From an uncultured Tessaracoccus sp. (GTDB lineage: Bacteria; Actinomycetota; Actinomycetes; Propionibacteriales; Propionibacteriaceae), in the NCBI RefSeq assembly GCF_947286155.1, contig NZ_CAMYPD010000008.1:1-64000 (forward strand): a DNA stretch of 64,000 nucleotides, read 5' to 3'. Shown in pieces: positions 25,945-35,135 of this stretch. The notes under the pieces were generated by a model. It saw only the letters and a list, made by a program, of their open reading frames with translations. It searched no databases and was not told the DNA's origin. Both the position numbers and the translations under genes were made by a program. Each line of letters starts with the position of its first letter. The first letter of the stretch is position 1.

Positions 25945-27585
25945 TCAGCCTTGGCGACGTCCTGCGTCGCGGACCGCTTCGTCGAGGGTGTGTCGTCGAC
26001 GGAGCCACTCCGCGCCTGAGACCCACCCGGACGCGTAGTCGAGGTCGCCGTCCGGATCGATGATCGCCAACACCGCGTCTCTGCCCAGCACCGCTTCTGC
26101 ACCGCGGGCGGCGGCGAGGTCGTCGAACGCGTCGCGCATAAGCCGGTGGCGCAGCGACGGCCAGGCCTGCCCGTCGGGACCGGGATACACGATGAACGCA
26201 TCACCGCTCAGGAATCCGCCGCCGGCGCTGGTTTCGCGGAACGGGTCGATGGCGCCGAGGGAGAGCTGCCGCGAGTAGAAGTTGAGCGCCCAGTGGAGGA
26301 AACCCTGCGCCTGCGACTTGTAGAGCTGCCATCCGAGCGCACGCGTGCGCATCGCCGTCTGCGCGATGAACCGGTTCGACACGTCCCACGACTGGCCCAC
26401 GCAGTAGTACACCCAGCGAGGCTCGATGCCGGCCTCCCGGAATGCCGGCACGGCATCCGTCGCGACGACGGGTTCCGCCACGAGCTCCACGAAATCGGGG
26501 TGCGAGAGCGCGTCGACCACGCGTGCACCGTCGAGCAGGGGCTTGGCGACGCTGAGCGCCTCCCGGTAGGAGTCGAGGTGTTCGCTGCTGGGCTCGTCGG
26601 AGATGTGAAAGAGGGTGTGGCGGAGCCCGACGCGTTCGTCGAAGTAGTGTTTGAGGAACGGCACGAGCGCGGCGAGGAAGTGCTGGTAGGAGGGGTCGGT
26701 AGCGGGCACGTCCCAGCCGAAGCGTTCCTGCGGACGACCGTCGACGGTGATGGTGAAGCGCGGGGTGGCCTTCGCACCCCACTGTGTGAAGAGGTGCGGC
26801 ACCTCCACCTCGCGCATTCCGACGGTGGCGAGGAGGTTCATCCAGCGGTCGAGCTTGTCGGTGCCGAACGAGTATTCGTCGCCGTCGAGCGTGATGTCGA
26901 GCAGCTGCGTCGAGCGTCGGTAGGTGCCGACGGCGGTGTCGAGGGGTGGGGTCCACACCGGCGTAAGCACAGAGGTGACGCCCATCTCGCGAGCGGCGCG
27001 CAGTTGCTGTTCGACGATGCCCCAGTGCGCTTCGCTCCATGGTTCGACGTCGTAGTGGGTGGCGAGGCAGTCGGCGTGGAACCACTGGGTGTATTCCACG
27101 CCGTGTTCCGGGAGCGGCTGGGCGACGATGGCCACGGGGAGGGTGGTGTCGAGGAGGACGGCGTCGTCGGTGGTGACGCGCACTCGCACCTCGCTGGCCG
27201 GCAGAGTGACGTCCACCCACAGCGCATGCCATCCGATGTGCGTGGGCCGCACGGTGACCTCCGCAGTACCGGTGGGGCACAGCACGTCGGGCAGCATGCC
27301 TGGCTGGTCGAGGATGTACCCGTCGTCATGGCCCTCCCAGCACGGCACCTGCACGGGTACGAGGTCGACCACGGATACCGCCACCGGCCCATCACTCTCG
27401 ACAGCGACGCGCAGCGCATGCGGGGCGGAGAGCCGGTCGGTGTCGACGGGACGCCAGGCGATCTGGAACGACACCGTCTCGCCTTGCCAACCGCTGAGCG
27501 AGGCCGGGGGCTCCGGCGGCTCCCAGCGCGGCGTGACTTTGGTGAGCGCATCGGCGAGCACGACCGTCGGCGCGGAGCTGGGCAT
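25945..27585 (-). CDS. DUF4091 domain protein, putative glycoside hydrolase
   Basis: 546 residues from ATG 27585 with GAAAGGA upstream. No signal peptide. The N-terminal beta domain (1-160; GWQGETVSFQIAW, VPVQVPCWEGHDDGYILDQP) precedes a TIM-barrel with WFHADCLATHYDVEPWSEAHW, TPVWTPPLDT, FHISDEPSSEHLDSYREALS (the probable catalytic Asp-Glu-Pro) and the DUF4091 C-terminus (NRFIAQTAMRTRALGWQLYK, FLHWALNFY, DGQAWPSLRHRLMRDAFDDL). Cytoplasmic localisation suggests imported oligosaccharides. Adjacent to manA and tRNA-Thr but not co-transcribed with them. Confidence 0.85.
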   Translation of the reverse strand: MPSSAPTVVLADALTKVTPRWEPPEPPASLSGWQGETVSFQIAWRPVDTDRLSAPHALRVAVESDGPVAVSVVDLVPVQVPCWEGHDDGYILDQPGMLPDVLCPTGTAEVTVRPTHIGWHALWVDVTLPASEVRVRVTTDDAVLLDTTLPVAIVAQPLPEHGVEYTQWFHADCLATHYDVEPWSEAHWGIVEQQLRAAREMGVTSVLTPVWTPPLDTAVGTYRRSTQLLDITLDGDEYSFGTDKLDRWMNLLATVGMREVEVPHLFTQWGAKATPRFTITVDGRPQERFGWDVPATDPSYQHFLAALVPFLKHYFDERVGLRHTLFHISDEPSSEHLDSYREALSVAKPLLDGARVVDALSHPDFVELVAEPVVATDAVPAFREAGIEPRWVYYCVGQSWDVSNRFIAQTAMRTRALGWQLYKSQAQGFLHWALNFYSRQLSLGAIDPFRETSAGGGFLSGDAFIVYPGPDGQAWPSLRHRLMRDAFDDLAAARGAEAVLGRDAVLAIIDPDGDLDYASGWVSGAEWLRRRHTLDEAVRDAGRRQG

Positions 27586-27746
27586 CGGGTGCGTCCTTTC
27601 GTGGGTTAGGTTCTCGCGCTGCGGCTGGCGCGTCGGCGTGGTGTTGGCGTATCTAGTGTTCCATGTGGGTATTGCCGCCACACGTCTGGCCTCGTCAGGT
27701 GCGCTTTGGGGCAGCATTGTCAGGGGCATGCTCTAGGCTGGCAAGC

Positions 27747-30296
27747 GTGTTGAACACTCCTGCGTCCACGTACCGCCTCCAGCTCACGCCGTCGTTCACC
27801 TTCGACGACGCCGCCGCCCGCATCCCGTACCTGCAGGCACTCGGCGTCACGCATGTGTTCTGCTCCCCCATTCTGCAGGCCGCGCCCGGTTCTATGCACG
27901 GCTACGACGTCGTCGACCACTCGCGTATCTCCGACGATCTGGGCGGCGAAGAGGGCTTCCGACGGTTGGCCGCGGCCGCGTCGGAGCACGAGCTGGGGCT
28001 CGTGGTCGACGTGGTGCCCAACCACATGTCGGTGCCCACGCCCATGTGGTTGAACACTGCGTTGTGGGACGTGATGCGCAGCGGTGCCGATTCGCAGTAC
28101 GCGCGCTGGTTCGACATGGATCTCTCCGGCGACCAGGCCATTTTGATGCCGGTGCTGGGCGAGAAGATCGGCAAGGAGCTGTCGTCGGGCAATATCAAGG
28201 TGGAAACCCGCAGCGTGCCGGGGCTCGGTGAGCAGCCCGTCGTGAGCTACTTCGACCACGTGTTCCCCGTGCGCCCTGGCACCGAGGAGCTGCCCATCGC
28301 CGAGCTGCTCGAACACCAGTGGTACCGCCTGGCGCATTGGCGCGTCGGCTCTGAAGAGCTCAACTACCGGCGCTTCTTCGACGTCGACACGCTCGCCGCC
28401 GTGCGGGTAGAAGATCCGGCGGTGTTCGACGCGACGCATGCGAAGCTGCTGGAGCTCTACCGCGAGGGGCTGTTTCAGGGCTTCCGCCTCGACCACATCG
28501 ACGGTCTCGCCAATCCGCGAGCCTACGTCGCGAGGCTGCACGAAGTCACCGATGGCGCGTGGATCGTCGCGGAGAAAATCCTCGAAGCCGACGAAGTGCT
28601 CCCCCAGGCCTTCGATTGCGCCGGCACCACGGGCTACGACGCGTTGCAGCGCATCACCGGCCTATTCCAGGAATCCGCCGCACTGCCGCGGTTGAACGAC
28701 ATCTGGGAGCGGGCGACGGAATCGGCCCAGGGCTTCCATGCCGCGCTCATTGAGGCGAAGCACGAGGTCGTCGAAACCATGCTGTTCACTGAGGTGAACC
28801 GCCTCACGTCCATCGTCGTCGCCATCTGCGACGCCGACATCCGGCTGCGCGACCACACCCGTCGCCAAATCATGCATGCCATCACCGAGCTGCTCATCGG
28901 CATGGATCGCTACCGCGCCTACGTCGAGCCCGGTCTGCCGGCGGGCGAGGCCGAGCAGCAGGTGCTCATCGACGCCGCCGACCGCGCCCGCCCCAACCTC
29001 ACCGACGACGAACAAGACACCCTCGATCTCGTCCTCGCGCTCGCCATGGGCGAGCCTGGCACCGGCGACGAGGGGTGCGGTGCCGAGACGCTGCCCGTCG
29101 TGGATGCCGACGAGGTCACCACCGAGTTTCCTGAGGAACGCGACGAGGTGGGCGTGCTGCGCGCCGAGTTCATGGTTCGGTTCGCGCAGACGTGCGGGCC
29201 GGTGATGGCGAAGTCGAAGGAAGACACGTCGTTCTACCGGTGGAACCGCTTCATCGCGGTGAACGAGGTGGGCACGGAGCCGACGGTGGTGGGCCTGCCA
29301 CCCGACGCGTTCCACGAGTTCTGCGAGCAACAAACCAGGCTGTGGCCGAGCGCCATGACCACCCTCTCCACACATGACACGAAACGCTCCGAGGACGTCC
29401 GCGCTCGCCTGGCCGCGCTCACCGAGTTCCCGCGCGAGTGGGAAACGTGCTTGTCGGAGCTGCGTGCGGCGGTTGCAGATGAGCGCTCCGAGCTCGTCGA
29501 CGGCGCCACCGAGCTGTTTTTGTGGCAGACGTTGGCGGCCGAGTGGCGCCTTCCCGGCGCTGCCGCAGGGCAGCATCCCATCACCCTCGAGCGTCTGGCC
29601 GCGTACCTCACCAAGGCCATGCGCGAGGCCAAGCGCTACACCGGGTGGACTGAGCCCGACGAGCAGTACGAGGCCGCGGTGCAAGAGCTCGCCGCGTTCG
29701 CGCTCGGAAGCGACGCCGTCGCGGCGGCGCTCGATGCGTTCACCGAGGTCACAGCCGAGTCCGTGCGGGCCAACATTCTTGGCCAGAAGCTCCTCCAGCT
29801 CACCATGCCGGGGGTGCCCGACGTGTACCAGGGCTGCGAGGTCGTCGACCTGTCACTCGTCGACCCCGACAACCGCCGCGAAGTCGATTTCTACCGACGC
29901 GCCGGCATCCTCGCGTCGCTGCAGGAGAACCCACCTACCGATCTCGACACGGAGAAGCTGTTCATCACCAGCCGGGCGCTGCGCCACCGTCGTGAACACG
30001 CCGACGCGTACCGCGGGCCGAGCGCGCAGTACCACCCCATCGCCTCCACGACGGGTCACGCGGTTGCGTTCTCGCGCGGCACGGGCGACGAGGTGGCGGC
30101 CATCACGGTCGTCACACGGCTGGCCGCGAAGCTCGCTGAGCGCGAGGGCTGGGGCGACCACACGCTCTTCCTGCCCGACGGTGAGTTCCGCAATCTGTTT
30201 ACCGACGAGGTGGTCTCGGGCGGCCAGACGCCCGTCGCCGATGTCCTCGGCGCCTACCCCGTCGCGCTGCTCGTGCCTGAGCCGAGCGGGGAGTAA
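27747..30296 (+). CDS. treY: Malto-oligosyltrehalose synthase
   Basis: 849 residues from GTG 27747 (LNTPASTYRLQLTPSFTFDD); TTG 27750 is a possible alternative. It isomerises the reducing-end glucose of maltodextrins to a trehalose unit. GH13 features: ALGVTHVFCSPILQAAPGSM, LVVDVVPNHMSV, FRLDHIDGLANPRAYVARLH (nucleophile Asp), IVAEKILEADEVLP (acid/base Glu) and LSTHDTKRSEDVRARLAALT. Works with TreZ at 30821 to make trehalose; a vapB/vapC remnant separates the two genes. The glycogen debranching partner treX is not in the window. Confidence 0.95.
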   Translation: MLNTPASTYRLQLTPSFTFDDAAARIPYLQALGVTHVFCSPILQAAPGSMHGYDVVDHSRISDDLGGEEGFRRLAAAASEHELGLVVDVVPNHMSVPTPMWLNTALWDVMRSGADSQYARWFDMDLSGDQAILMPVLGEKIGKELSSGNIKVETRSVPGLGEQPVVSYFDHVFPVRPGTEELPIAELLEHQWYRLAHWRVGSEELNYRRFFDVDTLAAVRVEDPAVFDATHAKLLELYREGLFQGFRLDHIDGLANPRAYVARLHEVTDGAWIVAEKILEADEVLPQAFDCAGTTGYDALQRITGLFQESAALPRLNDIWERATESAQGFHAALIEAKHEVVETMLFTEVNRLTSIVVAICDADIRLRDHTRRQIMHAITELLIGMDRYRAYVEPGLPAGEAEQQVLIDAADRARPNLTDDEQDTLDLVLALAMGEPGTGDEGCGAETLPVVDADEVTTEFPEERDEVGVLRAEFMVRFAQTCGPVMAKSKEDTSFYRWNRFIAVNEVGTEPTVVGLPPDAFHEFCEQQTRLWPSAMTTLSTHDTKRSEDVRARLAALTEFPREWETCLSELRAAVADERSELVDGATELFLWQTLAAEWRLPGAAAGQHPITLERLAAYLTKAMREAKRYTGWTEPDEQYEAAVQELAAFALGSDAVAAALDAFTEVTAESVRANILGQKLLQLTMPGVPDVYQGCEVVDLSLVDPDNRREVDFYRRAGILASLQENPPTDLDTEKLFITSRALRHRREHADAYRGPSAQYHPIASTTGHAVAFSRGTGDEVAAITVVTRLAAKLAEREGWGDHTLFLPDGEFRNLFTDEVVSGGQTPVADVLGAYPVALLVPEPSGE

Positions 30297-30349
30297 CCTG
30301 GCCCACTTTTCTACCCAGTTCTACCTTTTCCATCGATTAAGGTAGAACC

Positions 30350-30601
30350 ATGGCGATCAATGTCAAAGACCCAGCCACTGACGCGCTCGCACGGGAGCTG
30401 GCGGCACTCACCGGCGAATCGCTCACGACGGCCGTGCGCCGCTCCATCGAGGAGCGACATGCGCGCGTGCAGCGAGCACGCAGCCGCAGCATGTCGAACG
30501 CCCACATCATGAGCATCATCGAGCGTGCCAAGCGCCTCCCTCACCTAGACGACACCCCATCTGACCAGTACCTCTACGGCGACGATGGGCTGCCCGCGTG
30601 A
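30350..30601 (+). CDS. VapB-type antitoxin
   Basis: 83 residues. MAINVKDPATDALARELAAL then TGESLTTAVRRSIEERHARV is the PSK-transcription-factor class of VapB antitoxins, with a C-terminal stretch (LPHLDDTPSDQYLYGDDGLP) that normally inserts into the toxin active site. Overlaps the following toxin remnant by 4 bp (GTGA). The antitoxin itself looks full-length. Confidence 0.85.
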   Translation: MAINVKDPATDALARELAALTGESLTTAVRRSIEERHARVQRARSRSMSNAHIMSIIERAKRLPHLDDTPSDQYLYGDDGLPA

Positions 30602-30774
30602 TCGTCGACGAAGCCGTACTTGCTTGGCGCAGGTTCGGGAAGGGCAACCACGAAGCCGCGCTGAACTTCGGCGACACCTTCTCGTACGCGCTCGCGAAGC
30701 TGACGCGCGAGCCGCTGCTCTTCAAAGGCCAAGGTTTCTCCGCCACAGACATTCCCAACGCACTCGAGCACTGA
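30598..30774 (+). pseudogene. Internally deleted vapC toxin remnant
   Basis: 58 residues: VIVDEAVLAWRRFGKGNHEA then ALNFGDTFSYALAKLTREPL and LFKGQGFSATDIPNALEH. The N-terminal I-V-D and the C-terminal block RRFGKG...ALNFGD.FSYALA...PLLFKG..FSATDI are exactly the two ends of a normal VapC of about 130-135 residues. About 70-75 internal residues, with the central acidic ligands, are missing in frame. The remnant keeps its start overlap and stop. It cannot form the full PIN active site, so it should be inactive, leaving VapB as an orphan. Confidence 0.83.
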
Positions 30775-30820
30775 CGCTTCGCACGCTCGGCGTGCCACGG
30801 GTGTCCCGTAGGCTGGACGC

Positions 30821-32554
30821 ATGCGTGATTTCACCCGCCCGGCACTGTGGGCGCCCCGAGCCAACCGCGTCGACCTCGTCGTCGATGAAACCCCACGCCC
30901 GATGCGCCCCGACGCAGAACGCGCCGGCTGGTGGATAACCGACGAAGCACTCGAGCCAGGCTCCCGCTACGCGTTTTCCCTCGACGGCGGCTCACCTCGC
31001 CCGGATCCACGCAGCCTCGCCCAGCCTGACGGTCCGCACGGCGCCAGCCGCATCGTCGACCCCGCAGCCATCGACCGCCCACAGTGGGAGGGCATCGACC
31101 TCCGCGGCGGCGTGCTGTACGAGCTGCACGTCGGCACCTTCACCGACGAGGGCACCTTCGACGCCGCCATCGGCAAGCTGGACCACCTCGTCGAGTTGGG
31201 CGTCGACGCGGTGGAGGTGATGCCCGTCGCGGATTTCCCAGGGCGCTGGGGCTGGGGGTACGACGGCGTCGGGCAATATGCCGTGCACCAGGCATACGGC
31301 GGGCCGGAGGCGTTCGTGCGGTTCATCGACGCCTGCCATGCGCGCGGGTTGGGCGTGATCCTCGACGTTGTCTACAACCACCTCGGCCCGGAGGGTAACT
31401 ACCTCGCGGAGTTCGGCCCCTACTTCACCGACAAGCACCAGACGCCGTGGGGCGCCGCGCTCAACCTGGATCAAGAGCACGCCGACGAGGTGCGCGCGTT
31501 CTTCCTCGGCGCGGCGCATCAGTGGCTTGCGCGCTTCCAATGCGACGGGCTGCGCCTCGACGCTGTGCACGCGCTGGCCGATGATTCGGAGCACCACTTT
31601 CTCGCGGAGATCGCCGACGCATCCCTCGCCTGGGAGCAGGAGCTCGGCCGCCCGCTGTTCATCACCGCCGAGTCGGATTTAAACCAACCATCCATGGTGA
31701 GCCCGACGAACTCCGTCGCCTTCGCGCGCGGCATGGACGCGCAGTGGGCCGACGACGTGCACCACGCGTTGCACGCGTTCTTCACCGGCGAGACGCAGGG
31801 CTACTACGTCGACTTCGGCACCGCCGAGGTGCTCAGCAAGGCACTCACTAGGGTGTTCATCCACGACGGCACCTACTCGACGTTCCGAGGCAAGGACTGG
31901 GGCGCGCCCGTCGAGCCCGCCACGCCACTGTACGACGCGCACTCGTTCATCACCTTCATCCAGAACCACGACCAAGTGGGCAACCGTGCCGCCGGCGACC
32001 GCCTGAGCGACGCCGACCGCCAGGCCGCAGCCGCCGCACTGCTGCTGCTGGCCCCGTTCACGCCGCTGATCTTCATGGGTGAAGAGTGGGCGGCCTCGAC
32101 GCCGTTCCCGTTCTTCGCCAACCTCGGCCCCGAGCTGGCCCCGCTCGTCTCCGAGGGCCGAGCGCGGGAGTTCGCCGAGATGGGGTGGAGCGACGAGGTC
32201 CCCGACCCGCAGGCCGAGTCGACGTTTACCTCGGCCAAGTTGCGCTGGGACGAGTGCGACGGCGAGGGGCATCGTCGGATGTTGGCGTGGTACCGCACCC
32301 TGCTCGCGCTGAGACGCGTGCTCCCGGGTGCGACGGACCCCGCACTAGACGCGACGTCGGTGGATGTCGTCGACGCCGACACCGTCGTGATGCACCGGCC
32401 CGGGTTCGCCGTCGCTGCCACACGGGGCGATGCGGCGGTGGAGGTGCCCGGAGACGGGAAACTGCTCGCGGCATGGGGCGACGCCACCCAAGGCGCCGAC
32501 GGCCGGTGGCTGCTTCCCGGCGCGGGTGCCATCGTCGTCGCGACGGACGGCTGA
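30821..32554 (+). CDS. treZ: Malto-oligosyltrehalose trehalohydrolase
   Basis: 577 residues, typical length. Releases trehalose from the TreY product. Starts MRDFTRPALWAPRANRVDLV, an N-terminal beta-sandwich, then the GH13 barrel: YELHVGTFTDEGTFDAAIGK, VILDVVYNHLGPEGNYLAEF, GLRLDAVHALAD (nucleophile Asp), FITAESDLNQPSM (acid/base Glu) and FIQNHDQVGNRAAGDRL (transition-state Asp). Followed 3 bp later by a membrane protein. Confidence 0.96.
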   Translation: MRDFTRPALWAPRANRVDLVVDETPRPMRPDAERAGWWITDEALEPGSRYAFSLDGGSPRPDPRSLAQPDGPHGASRIVDPAAIDRPQWEGIDLRGGVLYELHVGTFTDEGTFDAAIGKLDHLVELGVDAVEVMPVADFPGRWGWGYDGVGQYAVHQAYGGPEAFVRFIDACHARGLGVILDVVYNHLGPEGNYLAEFGPYFTDKHQTPWGAALNLDQEHADEVRAFFLGAAHQWLARFQCDGLRLDAVHALADDSEHHFLAEIADASLAWEQELGRPLFITAESDLNQPSMVSPTNSVAFARGMDAQWADDVHHALHAFFTGETQGYYVDFGTAEVLSKALTRVFIHDGTYSTFRGKDWGAPVEPATPLYDAHSFITFIQNHDQVGNRAAGDRLSDADRQAAAAALLLLAPFTPLIFMGEEWAASTPFPFFANLGPELAPLVSEGRAREFAEMGWSDEVPDPQAESTFTSAKLRWDECDGEGHRRMLAWYRTLLALRRVLPGATDPALDATSVDVVDADTVVMHRPGFAVAATRGDAAVEVPGDGKLLAAWGDATQGADGRWLLPGAGAIVVATDG

Positions 32555-32557
32555 CCC

Positions 32558-33244
32558 ATGAGCTACACGTACGGCGGAGGCATCCCCGAGGTCGTGGCGT
32601 ACCCCGAGCCCAATCGCCAGACCAAGCAGAAGTTCGGCGCCGCCGTCATCGGCGCCGTGTTCATCGCTCTCATGGTGGCAGCCGTCGCCGCCTTCAGCAG
32701 CACCGGCGAATGGATGATGTTGGTGGCAGTGCCACTGCTGGGGCTAGCCGTATTCGGCCTCGGCGTGTCCGTCAAGGAGAAACAGCTGCAGCGGAAGGTT
32801 GACCTTTCTAGCCCTGCGCTCCTACTCAACGATGCCGGCATCGGTAACGGTGATGCGCAGGTTCCTTGGAACATCGTTGCCGCGGTTGAGACCTTCGTGT
32901 ATTTCAACCGATCCGTGATGCCTTCTGCGGGCAAGCGCCTCGCCAACCAATTCACCGACGCGGCTGGCGTCCTCGACGGGACATTCCTCGTGCGCGTCTC
33001 GCTGCGCGGAGAACAGCAGCTCGGCGGTCGCAAGCTACTCAAACCCGGCAAGCACGGTAACAACTTCACCGTGTTCGATATGGGCAACGCCATAACCCAA
33101 GCTCGCGCAACTGGCCTCAACGTAGTCGTCATCGAGGTAGGGAGCCTCGTCAACGCCTCGCAGTGGCAGACGCTGGCCGACGCCGTGCGTGCGCACGTAC
33201 AAGCACGTGGCATCCATTTTGGGGAAGACCCACGCCTCACCTAA
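32558..33244 (+). CDS. Two-helix membrane protein, function unknown
   Basis: 228 residues. Two membrane helices at about 27-48 and 52-70 (FGAAVIGAVFIALMVAAVAA; MMLVAVPLLGLAVFGLGV), then a cytosolic domain (about 75-225) with a beta-strand pattern (LLLNDAGIGNGDAQVPWNIV; TFLVRVSLRGEQ; LNVVVIEVGS) resembling PH-like membrane proteins. It is 3 bp behind treZ but its function is unrelated as far as I can see. Its TAA stop is the first three bases of a 77-bp palindrome. Confidence 0.65.
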   Translation: MSYTYGGGIPEVVAYPEPNRQTKQKFGAAVIGAVFIALMVAAVAAFSSTGEWMMLVAVPLLGLAVFGLGVSVKEKQLQRKVDLSSPALLLNDAGIGNGDAQVPWNIVAAVETFVYFNRSVMPSAGKRLANQFTDAAGVLDGTFLVRVSLRGEQQLGGRKLLKPGKHGNNFTVFDMGNAITQARATGLNVVVIEVGSLVNASQWQTLADAVRAHVQARGIHFGEDPRLT

Positions 33245-33318
33245 CCCAATATCCACATGCGTTTACTCAGAAGCCCGATTTTGGGCGATTTCAGCAAACG
33301 CGTGTGGATATCGGGTTA
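33242..33318. repeat. 77-bp nested palindrome, family B copy 2
   Basis: Arms TAACCCAATATCCACATGCG and the complement, ending GTGTGGATATCGGGTTA. The inner hairpin is GCCCGATTTTGGGC. Its first TAA is the stop codon of the preceding gene. Confidence 0.88.
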
Positions 33319-33364
33319 GCTGGCGCCCCTCTCCCCTTTCCAAGCCCCCAACTAGGGTGGAGGC

Positions 33365-34378
33365 ATGAAGTATCGCTACGCAGGAAACTCCGGTCTCAAG
33401 ATCTCCGAGATCACCTACGGCAACTGGCTCACCCACGGCTCCCAGGTGGAAAACGAGGTAGCCACGAAGTGCGTCCACGCCGCGCTCGACGCCGGCATCA
33501 CCAGCTTCGACACCGCCGATGTGTACGCCAACACCGTCGCCGAGTCGGTACTTGGTGAGGCGCTGAAGGGTCAGCGTCGCGAATCGCTCGAAATCTTCAC
33601 CAAGGTGTACTGGCCCACAGGGCCGGGCGGCGCGAACGACACCGGGCTGTCACGCAAGCACATCATGGAGTCCATCAACGGCTCGCTGGAGCGGCTGCAG
33701 ACCGACTACGTCGACATCTACCAGGCCCACCGCTACGACTACGAGACGCCGATTGAGGAAACCATGCAGGCATTCGCCGACGTGGTGCGCCAGGGTAAGG
33801 CGCTGTACATCGGCGTCTCGGAGTGGACGGCTGAGCAGATCCGCGAAGGCCACCAAATGGCGCGCCAGCTCGGGTTCCAGCTGGTCACGAACCAGCCGCA
33901 GTACTCCGCGCTGTGGCGTGTGATCGAAGACAAGGTTGTGCCCACGTGCGACGAGCTCGGGGTGTCGCAGATCGTGTGGTCGCCCGTCGCGCAGGGTGTG
34001 CTCACCGGCAAGTACAAGCCGGGCGAGCAGCCGCCGGCCGGGTCCCGTGCCACCGATGACAAGGGCGGCAAGAACATGGTGGCGCGCTTCCTGGACAACC
34101 AGCAGGCCGTCGAGCAGGTGCAGAAGCTGCGCCCCATCGCCGACGAGGCCGGCCTCACTATGGCGCAGCTCGCCATTGCGTGGGTACTGCACAACCCGAA
34201 CGTCGCGGCGGCGATCATCGGGGCGTCGCGTCCCGAGCAGGTGGCGGAGAACGTCGAGGCCTCGAACAATCCCATCGGCGACGACGTGTGGGACGCCGTC
34301 AACGAGGTGCTGGATGAGGTGGCGGAGAAGGACGGGCAGCGCACCTACGAGTCCTCCCCGAAGGAGCGCCTCACGTAG
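33365..34378 (+). CDS. Aldo/keto reductase (potassium-channel beta-subunit type)
   Basis: 337 residues. MKYRYAGNSGLKISEITYGN and FDTADVYANTVAESVLGEAL contain the catalytic Asp and Tyr. A lysine in EIFTKVYWPTGPGG and histidine in YIDIYQAHRYDYETPIEETM-type sequence (here VDIYQAHRYDYETPIEETMQ) complete the tetrad. GASRPEQVAENVEA is the NADPH-binding tail. The W-P-T-G insert and length identify the YajO/KCNAB-like subgroup of NADPH reductases; the substrate is unknown. Confidence 0.93.
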   Translation: MKYRYAGNSGLKISEITYGNWLTHGSQVENEVATKCVHAALDAGITSFDTADVYANTVAESVLGEALKGQRRESLEIFTKVYWPTGPGGANDTGLSRKHIMESINGSLERLQTDYVDIYQAHRYDYETPIEETMQAFADVVRQGKALYIGVSEWTAEQIREGHQMARQLGFQLVTNQPQYSALWRVIEDKVVPTCDELGVSQIVWSPVAQGVLTGKYKPGEQPPAGSRATDDKGGKNMVARFLDNQQAVEQVQKLRPIADEAGLTMAQLAIAWVLHNPNVAAAIIGASRPEQVAENVEASNNPIGDDVWDAVNEVLDEVAEKDGQRTYESSPKERLT

Positions 34379-34454
34379 TCGCGGCGAGTGGTCACCGTCG
34401 GTGCCGTTTCGCGGTTTTCCTGCAACATTCGCCCAGATTTGGTGAAGTGGAGCC

Positions 34455-34964
34455 ATGCGAGATCCATACAACGGCATCGACGGCGGCGCGCCGCTCACCG
34501 TCACCAGCGACGATTTTTCCGACGGCGACTCCCTGCCGCTGGAATGCACCGCCGAGTTCGTGGGCGCGGGCGGCCGCGATATAACCCCGCAGTTGGCGTG
34601 GTCGGAGGTGCCTGAGGGCACGAAGTCGATCTACATCCACGCCTACGACCCGGACGCCCCCACGCCTGCGGGCTGGTGGCATTGGTCGGTGGTGAATCTG
34701 CCGCCGACACTGCGCAGCCTCGAGCGCGATGCGAACGGCAACATTCCCGACGGCGCCGTCGTCCTGAAGCACGATGGTGGTGGCGTGGGCTATCTGGGGT
34801 CGGCCCCGCCGGAAGGCCACGGCCCGCACCGCTACTACTTCACCGTCCACGCGCTCGATACGCTGCTCGATGTCGACGAGCACACCTCCGCCACCGCGGC
34901 CGCGTTCCAGACCGTCGGCCACGTGCTCGCGCGCGGGTCCATCGTCGGTACCTGGGAGAACTGA
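34455..34964 (+). CDS. PEBP-family protein (YbhB/YbcL-like)
   Basis: 169 residues. A phosphatidylethanolamine-binding-protein fold: LTVTSDDFSDGDSLPLECTA, the CMRRD-like core ITPQLAWSEVPEGTKSIYIH, DPDAPTPAGWWHWSVVNLPP (binding pocket), and GPHRYYFTVHALDTLLDVD. Bacterial members are of unknown ligand. Downstream of, but apparently not coupled to, the reductase gene (77-bp gap). Confidence 0.9.
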   Translation: MRDPYNGIDGGAPLTVTSDDFSDGDSLPLECTAEFVGAGGRDITPQLAWSEVPEGTKSIYIHAYDPDAPTPAGWWHWSVVNLPPTLRSLERDANGNIPDGAVVLKHDGGGVGYLGSAPPEGHGPHRYYFTVHALDTLLDVDEHTSATAAAFQTVGHVLARGSIVGTWEN

Positions 34965-35076
34965 CGCAGACAGCGGGGCGGAACAAGCGCATTCACCGAC
35001 GTCAGCCCGTAGTGCGTGCGCACCCACTTGCCTGCTCACCAAGCGAGGGTCGCTCATTGAGTGAGATAGGTAAGTG

Positions 35077-35096
35077 GAGTAAAATATTTTCGACTC
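35077..35096. promoter_or_regulatory. AT-rich palindrome upstream of the Panacea/GNAT pair
   Basis: AAAATATTTT (35081-35090) flanked by GAGT and ACTC, forming an imperfect dyad 40 bp before the start codon, strikingly AT-rich for this region. It may be the promoter/operator of the module. Confidence 0.4.
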
Positions 35097-35135
35097 AGGA
35101 TCGTCACAAGGCGCGACCGGCGGGAGGAGGACGCG

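Noticed and set aside
30598..30774. A complete miniature VapC
   Set aside because: The central acidic residues of the PIN fold are absent; the two joined ends exactly match the termini of normal-length VapC.
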